Numbered from the stretch's first letter, positions 12,901 to 27,900 are shown. The stretch is 64,000 nucleotides of DNA from Platanthera guangdongensis (GCA_039583875.1 CM077158.1:241103447-241167446), one strand, 5' to 3'. The notes: generated by a model not told the origin, from the letters alone. Numbers and translations are program-made.

Positions 12901-15900
12901 CAGCCGAGGTCCCGCCAACCTTGCTGGGCTTCTCCTCATGGGTCCCGCCAGCGACAGGAGATCTCGCAGGAGGAGCCTTCTCGACCTCCTTGTCTTTGGC
13001 GAGATCTGCGGCTTTTGGCTTCTAGGGAGGTGGCGGAGGAGGAAGTGTATCGGGTTTCCGCTTTTGGCTGCTGGATTTCGGCAGCGACTTCGGTTCGCTT
13101 TTACATGTCGCGGTGGCGGCCTCCCCGCGTGCCTTCTCGGAGGCGAGTGTTGTGCTGCTCGTGAAAGGCAGGTTGAGGGGAAGATCTCGCGCACCTGCAC
13201 GTGTCATAGTTAGCAAAATTCTGTAATCCTTAGGATAAGAGATTGCGAAAGCTACCTTCCCCGGCGAGTACAGGTAAGAGCGAATCGACGTTCCTCCTCA
13301 GATAGGGAACGTCGAAGTCCTTTCCAAAAAGGAATTGGTGGAGCTTGGATTCGTGGCCGCCGAGAGATGGAGGACGGTAAGTTGATTCCTCCTGTTGGAC
13401 TGGTATGAGGGGGAGGTTGTCGAAATCCCCGGAGACGAAGATGAACTTTCGAATCCAGTGGTGATTCTTGTTGGCGAGACCTTTGGCCTTGAGGTCGTTG
13501 CCAAAGAAGAACGCGATCCCGTCCCTCTTGGCGCAGAAGTTGAAGAGTTTGCGGAAGACGGGAAGGCTGAAATCAATCCGCTCCTCCCGCAAGTAGCAGA
13601 CGAATGCTACTAGCAAGGCGATGAAGTTGGGGTTGAGCTGTGCGGGAACAACGCCGAAGTAGCGCAAGGTCTGGCAAATCTCCGACCAGATGGGGAGGCG
13701 AAATCCCACCTCAAAATGTTCGGCAGGAATGGAAAGTTCGTAGGGCGAGAAGTGGTTGATCGATTCATCCTTTCCCGGGTGTCGCGCAGTGAAGCCCGGC
13801 GGGACATAAAGACCAACGAGTGAGTGGTACTCCTCTCCAATTAGGTTGCAGTTCATGAAAGGGTAGTCGGAGAATGCGGCTGCACATTTGGTTCGACCAT
13901 CGGCATCGCCTGTCATCTCGCGAGAAGTGGGAAGAAAACGTAGAAGCGCGAGTACAAGAGAAGGAAAAGCAGAAAGAAGGGTTGGAAGCTATTTAAAGCA
14001 GTGGTTAATGCGGTAGGTGAGGGGTTTATTTATAGGAAATTTTGGGCGGGAAAGGATCCGGGCTGGGAAAAGTGCAGATAGCCAATTCCCCAGATCCCGC
14101 CCAAAACTCTGTCGAGATCTCGCACTCCCTCACTCGCCGCCGAGATAAAGCTAAGTACTATAAAGCTTTAAAATAAGGTCGACAGTAAAAACAAAACATG
14201 AGCGAAAACAGAAAGAACAGACAGCGAGAACATTTAAGCGAGATAAGAAAAGAAAAACACAGTTTCATTATCCATTCACATTCGGCACCAGTAAACCGAC
14301 AGTTTGTTATTACAAGCAGATAAGAAGAGAGCAGGAAGGCGAGTGCCGGTAGGCCTACCTGGGTCCATCACCACCGTCCCCGACCTCCCCTTCCCTCCCT
14401 AGGCATCGCGCGGGAATATTGCAGTGAGCGAATGATCTGCAGCTCCTGTTGGGCGAGGCGCAATTGATCTTCAGCTCGTGCGACGTGGATCTCGGGAAAG
14501 TCCCTCCCGCCGCCGGCTTCTCCCCCCAGATCAGCAATCAGCTGCGTATGTTGTTCTCCAGGCAGACTAGCCGCTCCTCAGCAGAGTTTTGGTTCTCTTG
14601 AACCCGGCTGTAGAGCTCGCGCAGCATCAGGGCGTGCTTCCGTAAAACCTCCGCCGCCGACCGCTTCAGCGCCTCAGCATCCTTTGGATCGCCCAGAAAG
14701 GCGGCGATTAAGTTAGGCAAGGGGGGGGGGGCGAGAACTCCTCGTCGATGTCGACATCAGTCGATGATAACTCGCGGTAACCTGCAGTAGGAAATGTTAA
14801 GCCAGACATAACCTTCCTTCTTTTAGAAGGTGAGTGTGATTGGCTACCTGACCCGGTATCCGTGTCCTTGCCCGAGTGCCGGCAGGAAGTGCTGGGCCGC
14901 CCCTCGAAGGGGGTGTCGAAGATGACATGCTCCTTCCCGAGCCCTGGGCGGTAAGTCGCATGTTCGGGAGCAGGGTTGTCGATACAGCATTCGCTGGAGG
15001 TAGTAGGCCCAAAGCGAGATCCAGGGGCGTCAGGCGAGCAGGGGATTTGGGCGTTATAGCACCCAGTCCCGTGGTCCCAAAAGCGGGAGCTGCAAAGTAC
15101 AAGGGTAAGCGGACTGATAAGAGGCAAATGGATAAAAGGGGACTTACCATTATCCCGCGAGAGATCATTCGGTTTATGCGGGGAGGTGATCTCGGGGGCC
15201 GTCTTGTCGTCGCCAGCCTCAAGCGAGTGTGGTTCAGCACTCGCCTCCCCAACTCCCTTCTCCTTTGACGAGATCTGCAAGCGAACACGTCGGCATCTTC
15301 TTTTATCCTGGTGAGGAATATAAAGCGAGTGAGGGATCCCGGGCTGGGAGGGAGTCCGCGAGATGGACTCGTCCCTGGTCAGGTCGCGCCTGACCATCTT
15401 GGCTTTCTTAGTTTTGGGATACGAGCTCGGGGCCTTTCGGGCAAGCCAACGGGCGAATGAGCCCATCAAGGTTCTGGTCTCAACCCGGGCAGCGTTGAGG
15501 CGATCTTGGGCTTCCTTCGAGAGCGACATCGAGTTGGAGACTGTTGGAGGCGAGAAAACCGGGAAAAAATGGATGGGGCAAAATTCATTTGTCCATGATT
15601 GGATATTTATAGAGACATGGAGGGGCCCACAAAAGATTCTCTTCCAGGTTAGCAAGCACTCATCAAATACTTGCGGTTGGATGATTCTTTCCGAGCTTTG
15701 CGAAAGCTCGCAAAGAGCGGGGATTGTGTACAACCCCGAATTCGCTGAGTGGGCCCCCTCCGGCAGGTTCAAGGTATTGTAGCACATTCAGGCCCAAGAA
15801 TACCAGATTGGCGAGAGAGGTAGGCTGGACTGCACTCAACCAGTGCCCAAAGGGGCATTCGCACGAATCAGGGAGGAATCAGGCCCTTAGGCGAATGCAA

Positions 15901-18900
15901 TCTTCATCACGCACTAGCCCCATACTCGCGCCTCAGCGCATGCAGGAGGACATCTCGCCAGGACGGGCGAACGGTCGCCCAAGAGGACACTCGCCCTTCA
16001 GAGAGAACCTAGGAGGCGAATGCATGGCTCTCCCAGCATTCGCTCCTTTAGGCAAGTGATGCCTTCATAGATCACTCACCTAGTGAGATCCAGAAGCAAA
16101 ATTACCTGGATGCCCTCAGAGGTCTGCATTTAGCTCCTTAGAACAGCGGAATTACGTTGTTGGCAAACCCAGTTGGGTTGCGTATAGCCATTTAGAACAG
16201 CGGAGTTGCGTTGTTGGCAGATCCGGTTCAAAAATCTATAAATAGACCCACATGGGTACCTCAGAAAGCAAGCTTTCTCATTCTCTGGTCTTCTAGCGCT
16301 TTTTGAGGTGCCCTTAGCTCAGCACTGGCTAAGGAGGGGAAGCGCTCTAAGATCTTCCGGGTGTGTGGTGGAACCTCCGTGCTGGAGACTTGGGTCAGTT
16401 TAGAGTTCGAAGTCTTCAGTCAGTCAAACTCGCCAGGAGAAGTAGGTGTGCGGTCACCCCTTCTCTAAGGGTCCGAACTCCACAAAAGCCGGTTCTCGGT
16501 TTCAACAGAAAGGTTCATAATGATGAAACATTAGGTTCATGTATAAACCGACAAACAAGACACCACAAAGGTGACGTCTACCTACTAATTGTTAAGTAAA
16601 TTAACTTGCCTGCAATCTTCTGAAACAATAATTTCTTATCTAAAGTAGGAGAGTCATCATGATGCATATAATAGTTAAGGTCAATGGGACTATCTACAGG
16701 CTTTACCCCTAAATACCTATATTCAGCAAGCAGATCAAGGACATATTTTCTTTGAGATATGGAAATACTATGTTTGAATCAGACCGTCTCAACCCCAAGG
16801 AAGTAGTATAATAAACTAAGCCCATTGCTCAAAATTAGTAGTCATCTCTTTTAACAAACACAATATGATATGACATCACTTCCTATGATAATGATATCAT
16901 CAACATATATAACCAGAAGCATAAAATGATCCATGTTCCTGTGCATAAAAACAAAATGATCATGCGTGCTCTGTGTGAACCCCGTGTTAATAATATTGGC
17001 ACTTAATAATATTCCTGTACATAAGATGATCCATGTTCCTATGATCATGTGTGCTCTGTGTGAACCCCAAGGAAGTAGCATAATAAACTAAGCCCATTGC
17101 TCAAAATTATTAGTCATCTCTTTTAACAATCACAATATGATATGGCATCACTTCCTATGATAATGATATCATCAACATATATAACCAGAAGCATAAGATG
17201 ATCCATGTTCCTGTGCATAAAAACAAAATGATCATGTGTGCTCTGTGTGAACCCCATGTTAATAATATTGGCACTTAACTTCACAAACCATGCTTTGGGA
17301 AATTGTTTGATCCCATAAATAACATTCTTATTTGCATGCATTCTCTCAAGAAATAAAGAGACTATGTGGTGTTGTCACATATCTCCATAAGGATGACATT
17401 TTTTACATCCATGCCAAGATTTGTCAACAGAAATGGAAAGCAACACCCTTACGGAATTCAATTTTTCCAATGATTTAGAGGTCTCATAGAAATCAGCACC
17501 ATAAATCTGAGTAAATCATTTGGCCATAAATCTCGCTTTATACAATTAGAGGGTGTCATATTGAAGGTATTTGACAGAGTAAGTCAACAACATCCAACAA
17601 GACGACAATTGGGTGGCAAGAGGACAACCTCCCAAGTTTGTTGTCATAAAAAGTTGTCATCTCAATATACATAACATTCCTCCACTAAAAGTGTGAATTA
17701 ACCTCTACAAAATTGTTAGGAACAACAATAGTTGCTATGGAGGATAAGTAAGATTTAAAAGTGAGGAGAGTGAGTAATTACCTTACAAAGTGATCAATTA
17801 AGTATCTAATACGACCACAAGGAACATGGAAGGAGAATGAGGTACCAAAAGAAGTAAATTGATTATCAATACTTGAGGAGCAGATGGTGGATAATGTGGT
17901 CTAAGTCACATGTGTTATTATCAGGTGGCTCCAATTTTTTCTGCTTTGAAAGACTTGCATTTCCTTTTAAAGTATATAGGTGTTTGTGTTCCTTTTACCG
18001 TCTGTGGGAACAAAAGAGCCTACTGTATCTTCGTTATCCTCCTGAGAAGAGAGAACCTCATCCATTTGTATTTTTCATGCTTGGGGAATACATCAGTTTG
18101 TCATTGAGAGAATGATAAGCGATATGTTCAATGAATGTAACATCCTTTGAGATAAATCTTTTACACATTTGAGGAGAACAACACTTGAAGCTATTTTGAT
18201 TAGCATCACAACCCACAAACATGCACTTAACAGCTTATTATCCCAACTTGTTGCAATCTATTCCAATAATATGAACAAAAAGTAACACACCAAAGATTTT
18301 GTGTGGAAGTCTAGAATGTTTCATCCGGCTTTAGAACTTGAAGACGACATTTATCATCCAAAGTTCCTGTGAGCATCCTATTGATTAAATGCACAACCAT
18401 TAACACTCTTTCATCCCACAGTGTTTTGGGTACTTTCATCTCTTGAAGTAGGCACCTACCTAGTGACATCCAGGATATGTCTACTCCTTCACTTGGCAAC
18501 ATCATTTTGTTGTGGACTACCATGGCATTAAGATTGAAGCACAATTCATTTATAATTCAAAAACTTTTGAAGTTCTCTGTAAGTATATCCCCACTATTAT
18601 CATAGCAAAGGACATCAATCTTGACGTTGCATTGAGTAATAATGAAATTATAAAAGACTTCAAAGACTTTGTATACTTCACTATTCATTTTATCGCATAT
18701 AATCAAGTAAAGTGTGAAAATCATCAATAAATAGCACAAAATACTAAAAGCAATTAGATTGGTTTTTATCATTGTACCTCTTGTTCTCAGAAGAGATGGG
18801 GGAGTTCCATTTCTTATGATCGGCGTCCATGGAGGATCCCACAATCCAACCACTCCCACTAGCACGAGCAATAGATATTCTACCAGTCTCCCTCTAAGAC

Positions 18901-21900
18901 AGTGGACAGCAATATCAAGATCCGGCGCACTATCTTTACTGAACATTTGGATCCTTTGAAACTCCAGTTCATAAGGGAGATCTAAGGGTAGCTCAAAGAC
19001 TTTTCAATGTAGAATCTCTCTCTAGTAATCGTCGGTGGAAAGGATATAAGAATATTGATCTAAATTAGTCCATTTGTATGTCATCTTACAGTATTATTCT
19101 TCAAAATTCTCAACAATGGAAAGAAGGATCTGTTCTATTTGGAGTTGATAGAACTGTGCAAGATCTTTCTTATTAGGGCAATCCTTTTCAACAAGATTAC
19201 ACATTTTTGTAGCAGTTTTGCAGAATATAAAGTGGTTGGCAATGCTAGGCTCCCTTGACTGTATAAATCAATTCATTACAGTTAAATTATTTCCTTTCCA
19301 ATATTTATAGGAGGGATCTACAACTACAGGAGGAAATTTAATACCAGTAAAAATTTGTCTTTCTTCGGCTACCCACAAACATGAGAAAAGACAGAACACA
19401 ACAAATAATATCTCTCATCTATTTTGATGTTAGTAACAGTTCTAAACACATCGCAACCACCTAGGTTTACAATATAGGTGCTTGATTTGATTTCAGTAGA
19501 CTTATCTTGAGTGATAGGATAAAGTGAAATAACCAGAATCCCCTTACACTCTGAAAAACGTAACATGAATGAGTGTACATGAGTCCCAATCCAGCAGTGG
19601 CAGCTAGCAATACAAAAACAACTGTAGCATACCCATAGACACGATGACAAACGAGGCTTATGAAATCTAGAAGCAGCCAAGCCAACAATAACTCGGACAG
19701 TTGACAATAAAGGACAAACAGCCCAACAACAGATGAGATCAAGGAGAAACAAATCAACATCTGATAAAAAACACGATCAATCGTCTAAAACTTACAAGAG
19801 CCGAGAAGTTGGCAGGTCTAAAGTGAAGCAAGATCAATTCAGCTGAATAGTCGACGAGAAATTGCATTGAAACAGAGCGTTATGGACTGACAGAGTCGAC
19901 TAGACGTTGCGAGGTCATTGAAGAGGCGTCAAACCCTTCAAACAGATCATCAAAGCACGACAGGACTCTGACACAACAAAGGAAAGGTTGAGGAGATAGG
20001 ACGAAGCTTCGACGAGGTCAACCAAACGATCTGGGAAGAAGAAAACAAAGAACTACAGCAGAAACCCCAAGCACTGTCGAGCAGTGACTAGGTTTCCTGC
20101 TCTAATATCATGAAGAAATGACGAGTACCTGAAATCATAAGCACAAGTAGACTCATCAAGCCATTCATTTTGTTTGAGAAGTAATATTCAAGGAGAATAA
20201 TTTATATTTGCCTCTTTTTACTCACTAATTTTTCATTTCATACATGGTATCAGAGCTATCTTATACGAACAATCTTTGCACAATTGACCCCATGCGCTCG
20301 TGGATTAGGGCATTCCAGCGTCAGCACAATCATACGCTCTCCCAATTGTATACACTCGGTGTGCTACGGTGGATGTTTTTTCCCTGTAACCGCACGGGTT
20401 GTGTTTTTTTCTGATCTCCTGCCTAGCCTTCTGGCCAATGTTCTCTCTTCCTCCCGATTGCCTTTTATAGGTCGGGTAGGAACTCTTTGGACATCTTCCT
20501 TCTCTAACCCAGCAACCACAGAGCCCGCAGGTCCCATGTGACCACGGCACTCCTGGTGAACTTCGAAACCGAGACAGCAAAGACTGTGCCTCCTGAGCCC
20601 GACGAGATCGCGCTCTCATATTCCTTCTGACGAAGAGCGCGTCGATCACATGTTGTGACCGCAGGGCCATTCGTCATCGTTGCAACCACGCAGAAACTTC
20701 TCTTGGCGGATTCTCCGTACGACAACGCCTCATGAATCCTCCGAGCCTGCTAAGCCCGTCGAGCTCACAACTCGCCTCCTCAAAACTTAACACACCTCCT
20801 GCGTCCGAGACCGCTCCTCCTGAGTTCGCAAAACTCAGAACGCAGCTCGTCTCTTACTCCAGTTCCTCTCCTTGATGCTCGAGATGAACTCTGAATCACT
20901 ACTATCTCTCTTAAAAATTTTGTGCAATCGGTACACTCAGTGCGTCGTGTTCTCCAAACTAAGGGGCTTCATCATCTCACTCGGGACACTGTCGAGCCCA
21001 CCGACAAGAGGCTTTGGGATAATGGTCGAGTTCAATCTTGGATCTTGAACTCCATGGATAGTAAACTATATTTGATGGTTATGTATCACAACACTGCCAA
21101 AGTAATGTGTGATGAACTTCACTCCCACTACTCTGGGAAAGATAGCCTCCAACACTTATTTGATATTTTCATGGCTCTTCAAAATACCGACCCGGATGCA
21201 GATGGTGGTCTCACGTCCTTTGTTGCTCAATCCAAGACTCTTAAAGAAGTCTGGATTCAACACCAACCCCCACGTCGGATCTTGCAGCTCAACAGGCTCA
21301 AAAAGTAGTTGTCAGTATTGCATTGGTGATGGTTCGTATTCCCCCGCACCTCCACAGTGTCCGGGTGCATATCCTTTCCTCTCCTACTATTTCATCATTG
21401 TCTGATGTTTGTCACATGTTGTTGAAGGTGACCCCCCCCCCCCGAACTCCTATTGTTATCTCCCAAGTTCTCCACCATAGTTCTGACAATAGACCTCCGC
21501 TTTCTTCTACTCGTAGAGGCCATTCTAGATATCAGGGTGGAGGGCGTGATAATCTTCATCGCTCTAGAGAACAACCCCCTCTCTTGTGTACTCATTGTGG
21601 CCGACCAAAACACATTGACGCTACTTGCTTTCGGAAACATGGCATCCCACCACAAGCTTCTTCTCTGCTACATGCCTCCCCAGTTGTTGATGGGAAATCC
21701 TCCTCCTGTGCCGACATTGACACCTTATGTGAGGAACTTCAGATTCTTCGCGCAGTGATCTTTCGCCCCTGCAGCTTTGTTGTCTTCATCTCCAATGAAG
21801 GTACCTCATGTTTGTTTCATAGTCCCTCTTGGATTGTGGACTCAGGTGCCATCAATTACATTACTCTGACAATTCCTTCTCAGTAATTGTACTCCCTGTA

Positions 21901-24900
21901 TCCTAAGTTCATTACAATAGTTAATGGAAACACAACTCCAGTTGCTGGCTTTGGCGATGTGTCGCTAACCCCTATCTCTCTCTCTCTCTCTCTTCGCTTT
22001 GTTCTTCTTATTTCTCGATCTTGCTTTAATTTACTTTCAGCCGGTCACCTTACTCAACATCATGAATGTTTAATCACTTTCTTCTCTTCTTCTTTAGTTG
22101 TGCAGGATCGGCAGACGTGAACTATGACTGGTAGAGGGAGACTTTCAAATGAGCTTTACACTGGATATTCCCCCAACCGTTCTCTCTTTTGTCAGCTCTG
22201 TTGATTGGCACCGGGATCTTGGTCATGCTCCTCTTCCCATCCTCCAGAAGGCACTTCCAAAATTTCTTGCCTAGTTTTGATTGTGAATTTCATATTTATG
22301 AGAAATAGCACCGTTCTGTTTTCCCTTCTCACTGCACTCGGAGTTCTGCTCATTTTGATTTATTGCATTCTGACATCTAGAGTCCTTATAAAACAGCTAG
22401 TGTGTCTAGATATCATTATTTTCTTTCGTATATTGATGATCACTCATGCATGACATAGTTGTACCCAATGTGTGATTGTTCTGAGATCTGGGCCCTATCC
22501 GCTCCTTTGCCGCTAAAATAAAAATGCAATTTTCCTACTCAATCAAAATTCTTTGCACTGATAATGGGCGTGAATACATTGGGCATGTATTTCAGGAAAC
22601 TAGTGCCCTATTGGATATCCTCCACCAAACATGTTGTGCTTACACACCGACACTGCAACAAAATTGTTAGATTATGAAATATCTTCCGGTTTAGCTCAAC
22701 AGAATGGTTCAACGCAATAGTCCGATTCGGCTCCTCCATATATACTCAAATGGCGTATGCTAGGGTTTAATGCGAAAAATTGAGGTACGTCGTTCTCCTC
22801 CTCCCGCTTCTCGTTTATTTTACATGGTATCAGAGTCTGGTTGAGGAGCTTCCATCGTCGCCTTCATCATCTCAGTCGGTTCATGTCACGTGCATCTGCG
22901 ACTGGTTCTTATGTCGATTCATTCTTAAACAAACAGTAAGTAAAGCAAGAAGTTAAGCTTATGAAGAATTTTATAAGCGACTAGATACAAAGATGGAGAG
23001 CATGACATATATAAGATTGCTCAAGTTAGAGAAAAGAAATCACGAGATTTAAGTCAAGTAAAATGCATAAAAGATGAGACAGATTTCATTTTGGCGGATG
23101 ATGTGAATATTAAAGAGCGATAAAAAAGATACTTTTATCAACTCTATAATGAAACAAAGGACAATGAATTGAACTTAAAAGAGTTAAGTGAATAAGAGGA
23201 GTATGAAAACATAACATTTTATCATAAAATTGAAGTATCAGAGGTAAATGATGCTCTAAATAAGATGAAAAATGGAAAGACGATATACCCATCGAAGTAT
23301 GAAAATGTTTAGGAAATGAAGGAATTTTGTGACTTACATGTCTTTTCAATAAGATATTGAGGTCAAAGAACATGTCAGACCAATGTAGAGAAAGTATCTT
23401 GGTAACTTTGTATAAAAATAAAGAAAATATACAAAATTGTGTTAATTACAGAGGAATTAAATTGATTAGTCATGCTATGAAACTATGAGAACGAGTGATA
23501 GAAAGAAGAATAAGACGGGAGACTAACATCTTAGAGAATCAATTTGGATTCATGCCAGGGCGGTCGACCATGGAAGCTATAAATCTTTTAAGGAGACTCA
23601 TTGACAACTATCGAGAAAGAAAACAAGATTTGCATATGTTGTTTATTGATCTTGAGAAGGCTTATGATAGAGTGTCAAGAGAGATCTCATGGAGAGTCTT
23701 AGAAAAGAAAGAGTCTCATGTAAATGTAAATGTATCTTTGACATAATCAAAGATATGTATACAAATTCAGAGACAAGGGTGAGGATATTTGGAGGATTAA
23801 CACAGAAATTCCATATCATTATTGTCTTACATCAAGATTCAACTTTAACTCCTTATCCCTTTACCCTTATCTTAAATGAGCTCGCCAGACAAATCCAACA
23901 AGAAATACCTTGTGTTTATTGTTTGTGAATGATATTGTTTTGTTTGATGAGACGAGCGAGGGTGTAAACGCAAAACTTGAATCTTGGTGAGATACTTTAA
24001 AAAAGAAGAATTTTAGGTTGAGCGGGGCAAAGACGGAGTTTAGCAGTACAAGAAGGACGGGTGACTTCATTATTAAGTTGGGTGATCAAGATATTTCCCG
24101 TAGTGAGTGTTTTAAATATCTTGGATCGATAGTCCAAAAAGACGGAGGTATTGATGAAGATGTGACACATAGAATCCAAGCGGGTTGGTTGAAGTGGAGA
24201 GGCACGTCAGGGATCTTATGTGATCGTAAAGTACCACTAAAACTTAAGGGCAAGTTTTATCGTACTGAAATTAGACCCGCGATGTTCTATGGTTCTGAGT
24301 GTTGGACAGTGAATTGTGTACATGAGCAAAAAATGGGAGTTGCAAAGATGAGAATTCTTAGGTGGATGTATGGGCACACGAGATTTGATAAAATTAGGAA
24401 TTAATATATTAAGGATAAGACAGGAGTAGCACCAATTGCAGAGAAGATACGAGAAGCTCGACTAAGATGGTTTGGACACGTACAAAGAAGACCATTAGAG
24501 GCACTTATTAGGCGTTGTGAGAGTCTAGTCACTAGGAATTTTAAACGAGGGAGGGGTAGACCAATAAAGACTTAGAAAGAAACTATAAGGAAAGACATAA
24601 TGTACTTAGGCACTAGTGAGATTATGACAAAAGATATGGCACAATGGCGACAAAGGATCCATATAGCCGGCCCCACAATAGTAGGATAAAGTCTTGAGTG
24701 TTGTTGTTGTTGTTGTTGATTGTATTTTTAGGATCTTTTGACGAGGAAGGTTATTGGTAAAGGGAAGGTTGAATAAGGAGTTTACGTGATTGAAGCCAAA
24801 GCTCCTCCTGTTGCTTACTATGCCACATCCACAATCCCTTATGACATTCATTGTCGTTTTGGTCATCCCTCATCTACCACTCTTCATCAATTGTTTCTTA

Positions 24901-27900
24901 AGTTTAAAGGCATTTCTTTTGAGTGTGAGTCATGTCAGTATGCTAAGCACCATCGTGTGTCTCATGCTCCTAAAGTCAATAAACTGATGTTTTCTCCATC
25001 TGAGTTAGTTCATTTTGATTTTTGGGGTCCTTCCCCTATCGTAACAAAACAAAACTGGGTTTTGATACTATGTTACTTTTGTTGATGATTATTCTCGTAT
25101 GACATGAATGTATCTTATGAAAATCGTTCTGATGTTTTTCAAATATTTTGTGAATTTTATGTTGAAATTCAAAATCAATTTTCTTTTAGCATTAAGTGTT
25201 TACGTAGTGATAATGATCATGAATATTTATCTGGTCAATTTAGGAATTTTCTTTCTTGTAAAGGAATTGTTCATCAGATCTCATGTCCTGACACACCACA
25301 ACAAAATGGGGTGGCTGAGCGTAAAAACAGACATCGTCTTGAGGTTGTTCGTGCTCTTCTATTTCAACATCATGTTCCTAAGAGTTTTGGGGCAGATGAT
25401 GTTTTACCTGTTTGTTATCTTATCAATCGTCTACCATCTACAATTCTTAATGGAATAATTCCCTTTCATGAATTGTTGCCCTCACATTCTCTATTTCCTA
25501 TGATGCCCAAAAATTTTGGGTGTGTATGTTTTGTTTGTGACACACAACCTAATGTGTTTAAACTTGATCCTCGATCTCTCTGGTGTATCTTTGTTGGCTA
25601 TGCCCGACATCAGAAGGGATATTGCTGTTTTTCTCCTAATCAGGTCGGTATGTTGTGTTCAGTGTTTGTTGATGTCACATTTCAAGAGTCGACATCCTGT
25701 CTCTAATGATGTTACTTTGCAGCATACAATTAAAACTCTTGTACCAGAAATGTGGCCTCTTATGTATCCCATAATGCACCTCCTCAAGATGCGTCTCCTC
25801 TCACTCAATCACCTTCTAACAATACATCTTCCAATGACTCATTGGATCCTCAAGTGAGTACCCGGTTGGATTCTTCACCACATGTGGATGATATTGGGGA
25901 CTCACCTGACACTGACTCTCTAGTTGATGATGAACTCAATGCCCTTCGGAAAGGTATTCGGAATTGCCGAAATCGGCCGGTTTATACTAACTCATATAAA
26001 GGTTTATCTGTTCAAACTACACATTTAATTGTCACTTTGAATATCACGCAAGTTCCCAAGTCTATCGTGGATGTCTTGGCTCATCCTGGTTGGTGTGCTG
26101 CTATGCTATGATTGAGGAGATGCAAGCACTTGTTCAAAATGGTACTTGGGAGATGGTTCCCTTGCCCAAGAATAAGCAACATATTGTGCAAGTGGATATT
26201 CACACCAAAGATCAACCTGGATGGGTCTCTTGCTCGCTTAAAAGCTCGTCTTGTTGCTAAGGGATATGCTCAACAATATAGGATTGATTATTTTGAGACG
26301 TTCTCTCCGGTAGCTAAAATGACTTTTGTTCGCTTATTTATATCTCTGACTGCTTCGAACAAATGGGAGTTACATCAACTTGATGTGAAAAATACATTTC
26401 TAAATGAATATTTAAATGAAGTTTATATGAAGCAACCACTAGGGTTTATTGCTCAGGAGGAGACATATAAGGTTTGCAGATTACGTCACCCTTTATATGT
26501 TCTTAAACAATTGACTCGTGCTTGGTTTGGCAGACTTACTGTGGTTGTGGTTCAAGGGTTTGGCATGAAACAGAGCATCAAGGATAACTCCGTCTTTTAC
26601 CAGAAAACTACTGATGGAGGCATATATATGGTTGTATATGTTGATGATATTGTGATTACTGATAATAATACAGTTGGCATTTCTAAGTTGAAAGTGTACT
26701 CCACGAGCAGTTTCAAACTAAAGATTTGGAATCTCTAGGGTACTTCCTTGGCAGTGAAGTTTCTAAGAATGAGAATGACGTTTTTCCGTGCCAAAGAAAA
26801 TATACTCTCGATTTATTGCAGGATAGAGGGATGTCAAAGGCAAATAGTTATGAATCCCCTACGCTCCCTAGTGAGAAGCTTATGCCACAAGAAGGTACTC
26901 ATATTCCTGAACCTGAGAAGTATCGGAGACTTGTTAGGAAATTGAATTACTTAACCATGACTCGTCCTGATGTTGCTTTCCCTATTAGTGTGGTTAGTTT
27001 ACAACAGATCCTAGGAACCCTCATTGGGCAGCTGCATTAAGAATTGTTAAATATCTAAAGAAGGATCCAGGAAAGGGAGTTTGGTACCAGAGTCATGGAC
27101 ACTCACATGTAGATGCGTTTTGTGATGCTGAATGGGTTGGTTCTCTGTGTGATAGAAGGCCTACTTCTGGTTATGCTATACTTATGGGAGGTAATCTAAT
27201 TGCTTGGATGAGTAAGAAACAAGATGTGGTGGCTAGGTCAAGTTGTGAAGCTGAGTATTGCTCTATGGCAAGCACTACTGTTGAAATTATGTGTCTTCAT
27301 CAATTTTTAAGAGAAATTAATTATCATGCTGAGAGGCCCTCCAAGTTATTGTGTGATAATCAATCTACGCTTTGCATCCGAAATAATCCTGTTTTTCATG
27401 AAAGAACTAAACATATTGAAAGTGGATTGTCATTTCATCAAAAATGCAAACCTCGAGCAGGTTATTGAATTCGGATGCATTCGCTCAAGTGATTAATTGG
27501 CAGACATACAAAATCTATCACTGCGAAAAAATGGAGTTCATTTGTAACAAGCTTGGTATGATTAACATCCATGATCCAACGTAAGAGAGAGTGTTAGATT
27601 ATAAAATATCTTTCGGTTCAGCTCAACAGTCTGGTTCAGCTCAACAGTCCGGTTCAGCTCAACAGTCCGGTTCAGCTCAACAGTCTGATTTGGCTCCTTT
27701 ATATACTCAAATGGCGTCTGCTAGGGTTTAATACGAAAAATTGAGGTACACCGTTCTCCTCCTCCTGCTCCTTGGTTATTTTACAAAAATGATGTTGTTG
27801 AGTGGAAGAACCGTCATCATCTCGAAGTTGTTAGTTCTCTCATGTTCTAAATGCATGTCCACCCCGCCTATTGGCATTTTGTTGTCTTTACTGCATGTTA

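Larger units (their letters stand above)
9928..16507 (+). mobile_element. Ty3/gypsy (Tat-type) derivative with antisense genes
   Basis: Order: a damaged 5' LTR remnant (9928-10044), primer site, gag remnant, ~87-bp tandem array, spacer, two antisense spliced genes, and a complete 3' LTR (15726-16507). The leader and gag match the gypsy elements at 42716 and 60577. Protease, RT, RNase H and integrase are missing, so it is non-autonomous. Extra antisense genes between pol and the 3' LTR are known from the Tat/Ogre/Retand group. It lies antisense to ATG12 within intron 2. Confidence 0.85.
16508..20176 (-). mobile_element. Ty1/copia remnant, antisense, truncated at both ends
   Basis: Read on the complement from 20176: LTR tail (20111-20176), primer site TGATATTAGAGC (20099-20110), gag-like text (about 19260-19020), integrase (18720-18300) and RT (about 17600-16560). 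The 3' LTR is missing, because the element abuts the gypsy 3' LTR at 16507. The 5' LTR is cut by the next copia element. Stops and frameshifts occur throughout. Confidence 0.75.
22665..27785 (+). mobile_element. Inner Ty1/copia element nested in the outer copia
   Basis: LTRs lie at 22665-22824 and 27592-27785, with a perfect AAAAT duplication on both sides. Primer site TGGTATCAGAGTC follows at 22825, and the purine tract 'gtaagagagag' precedes the 3' LTR. Only ~100 bp of leader remains before a LINE (22925-24722). Gag and protease are gone and pol resumes at the pre-integrase domain. Confidence 0.92.
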
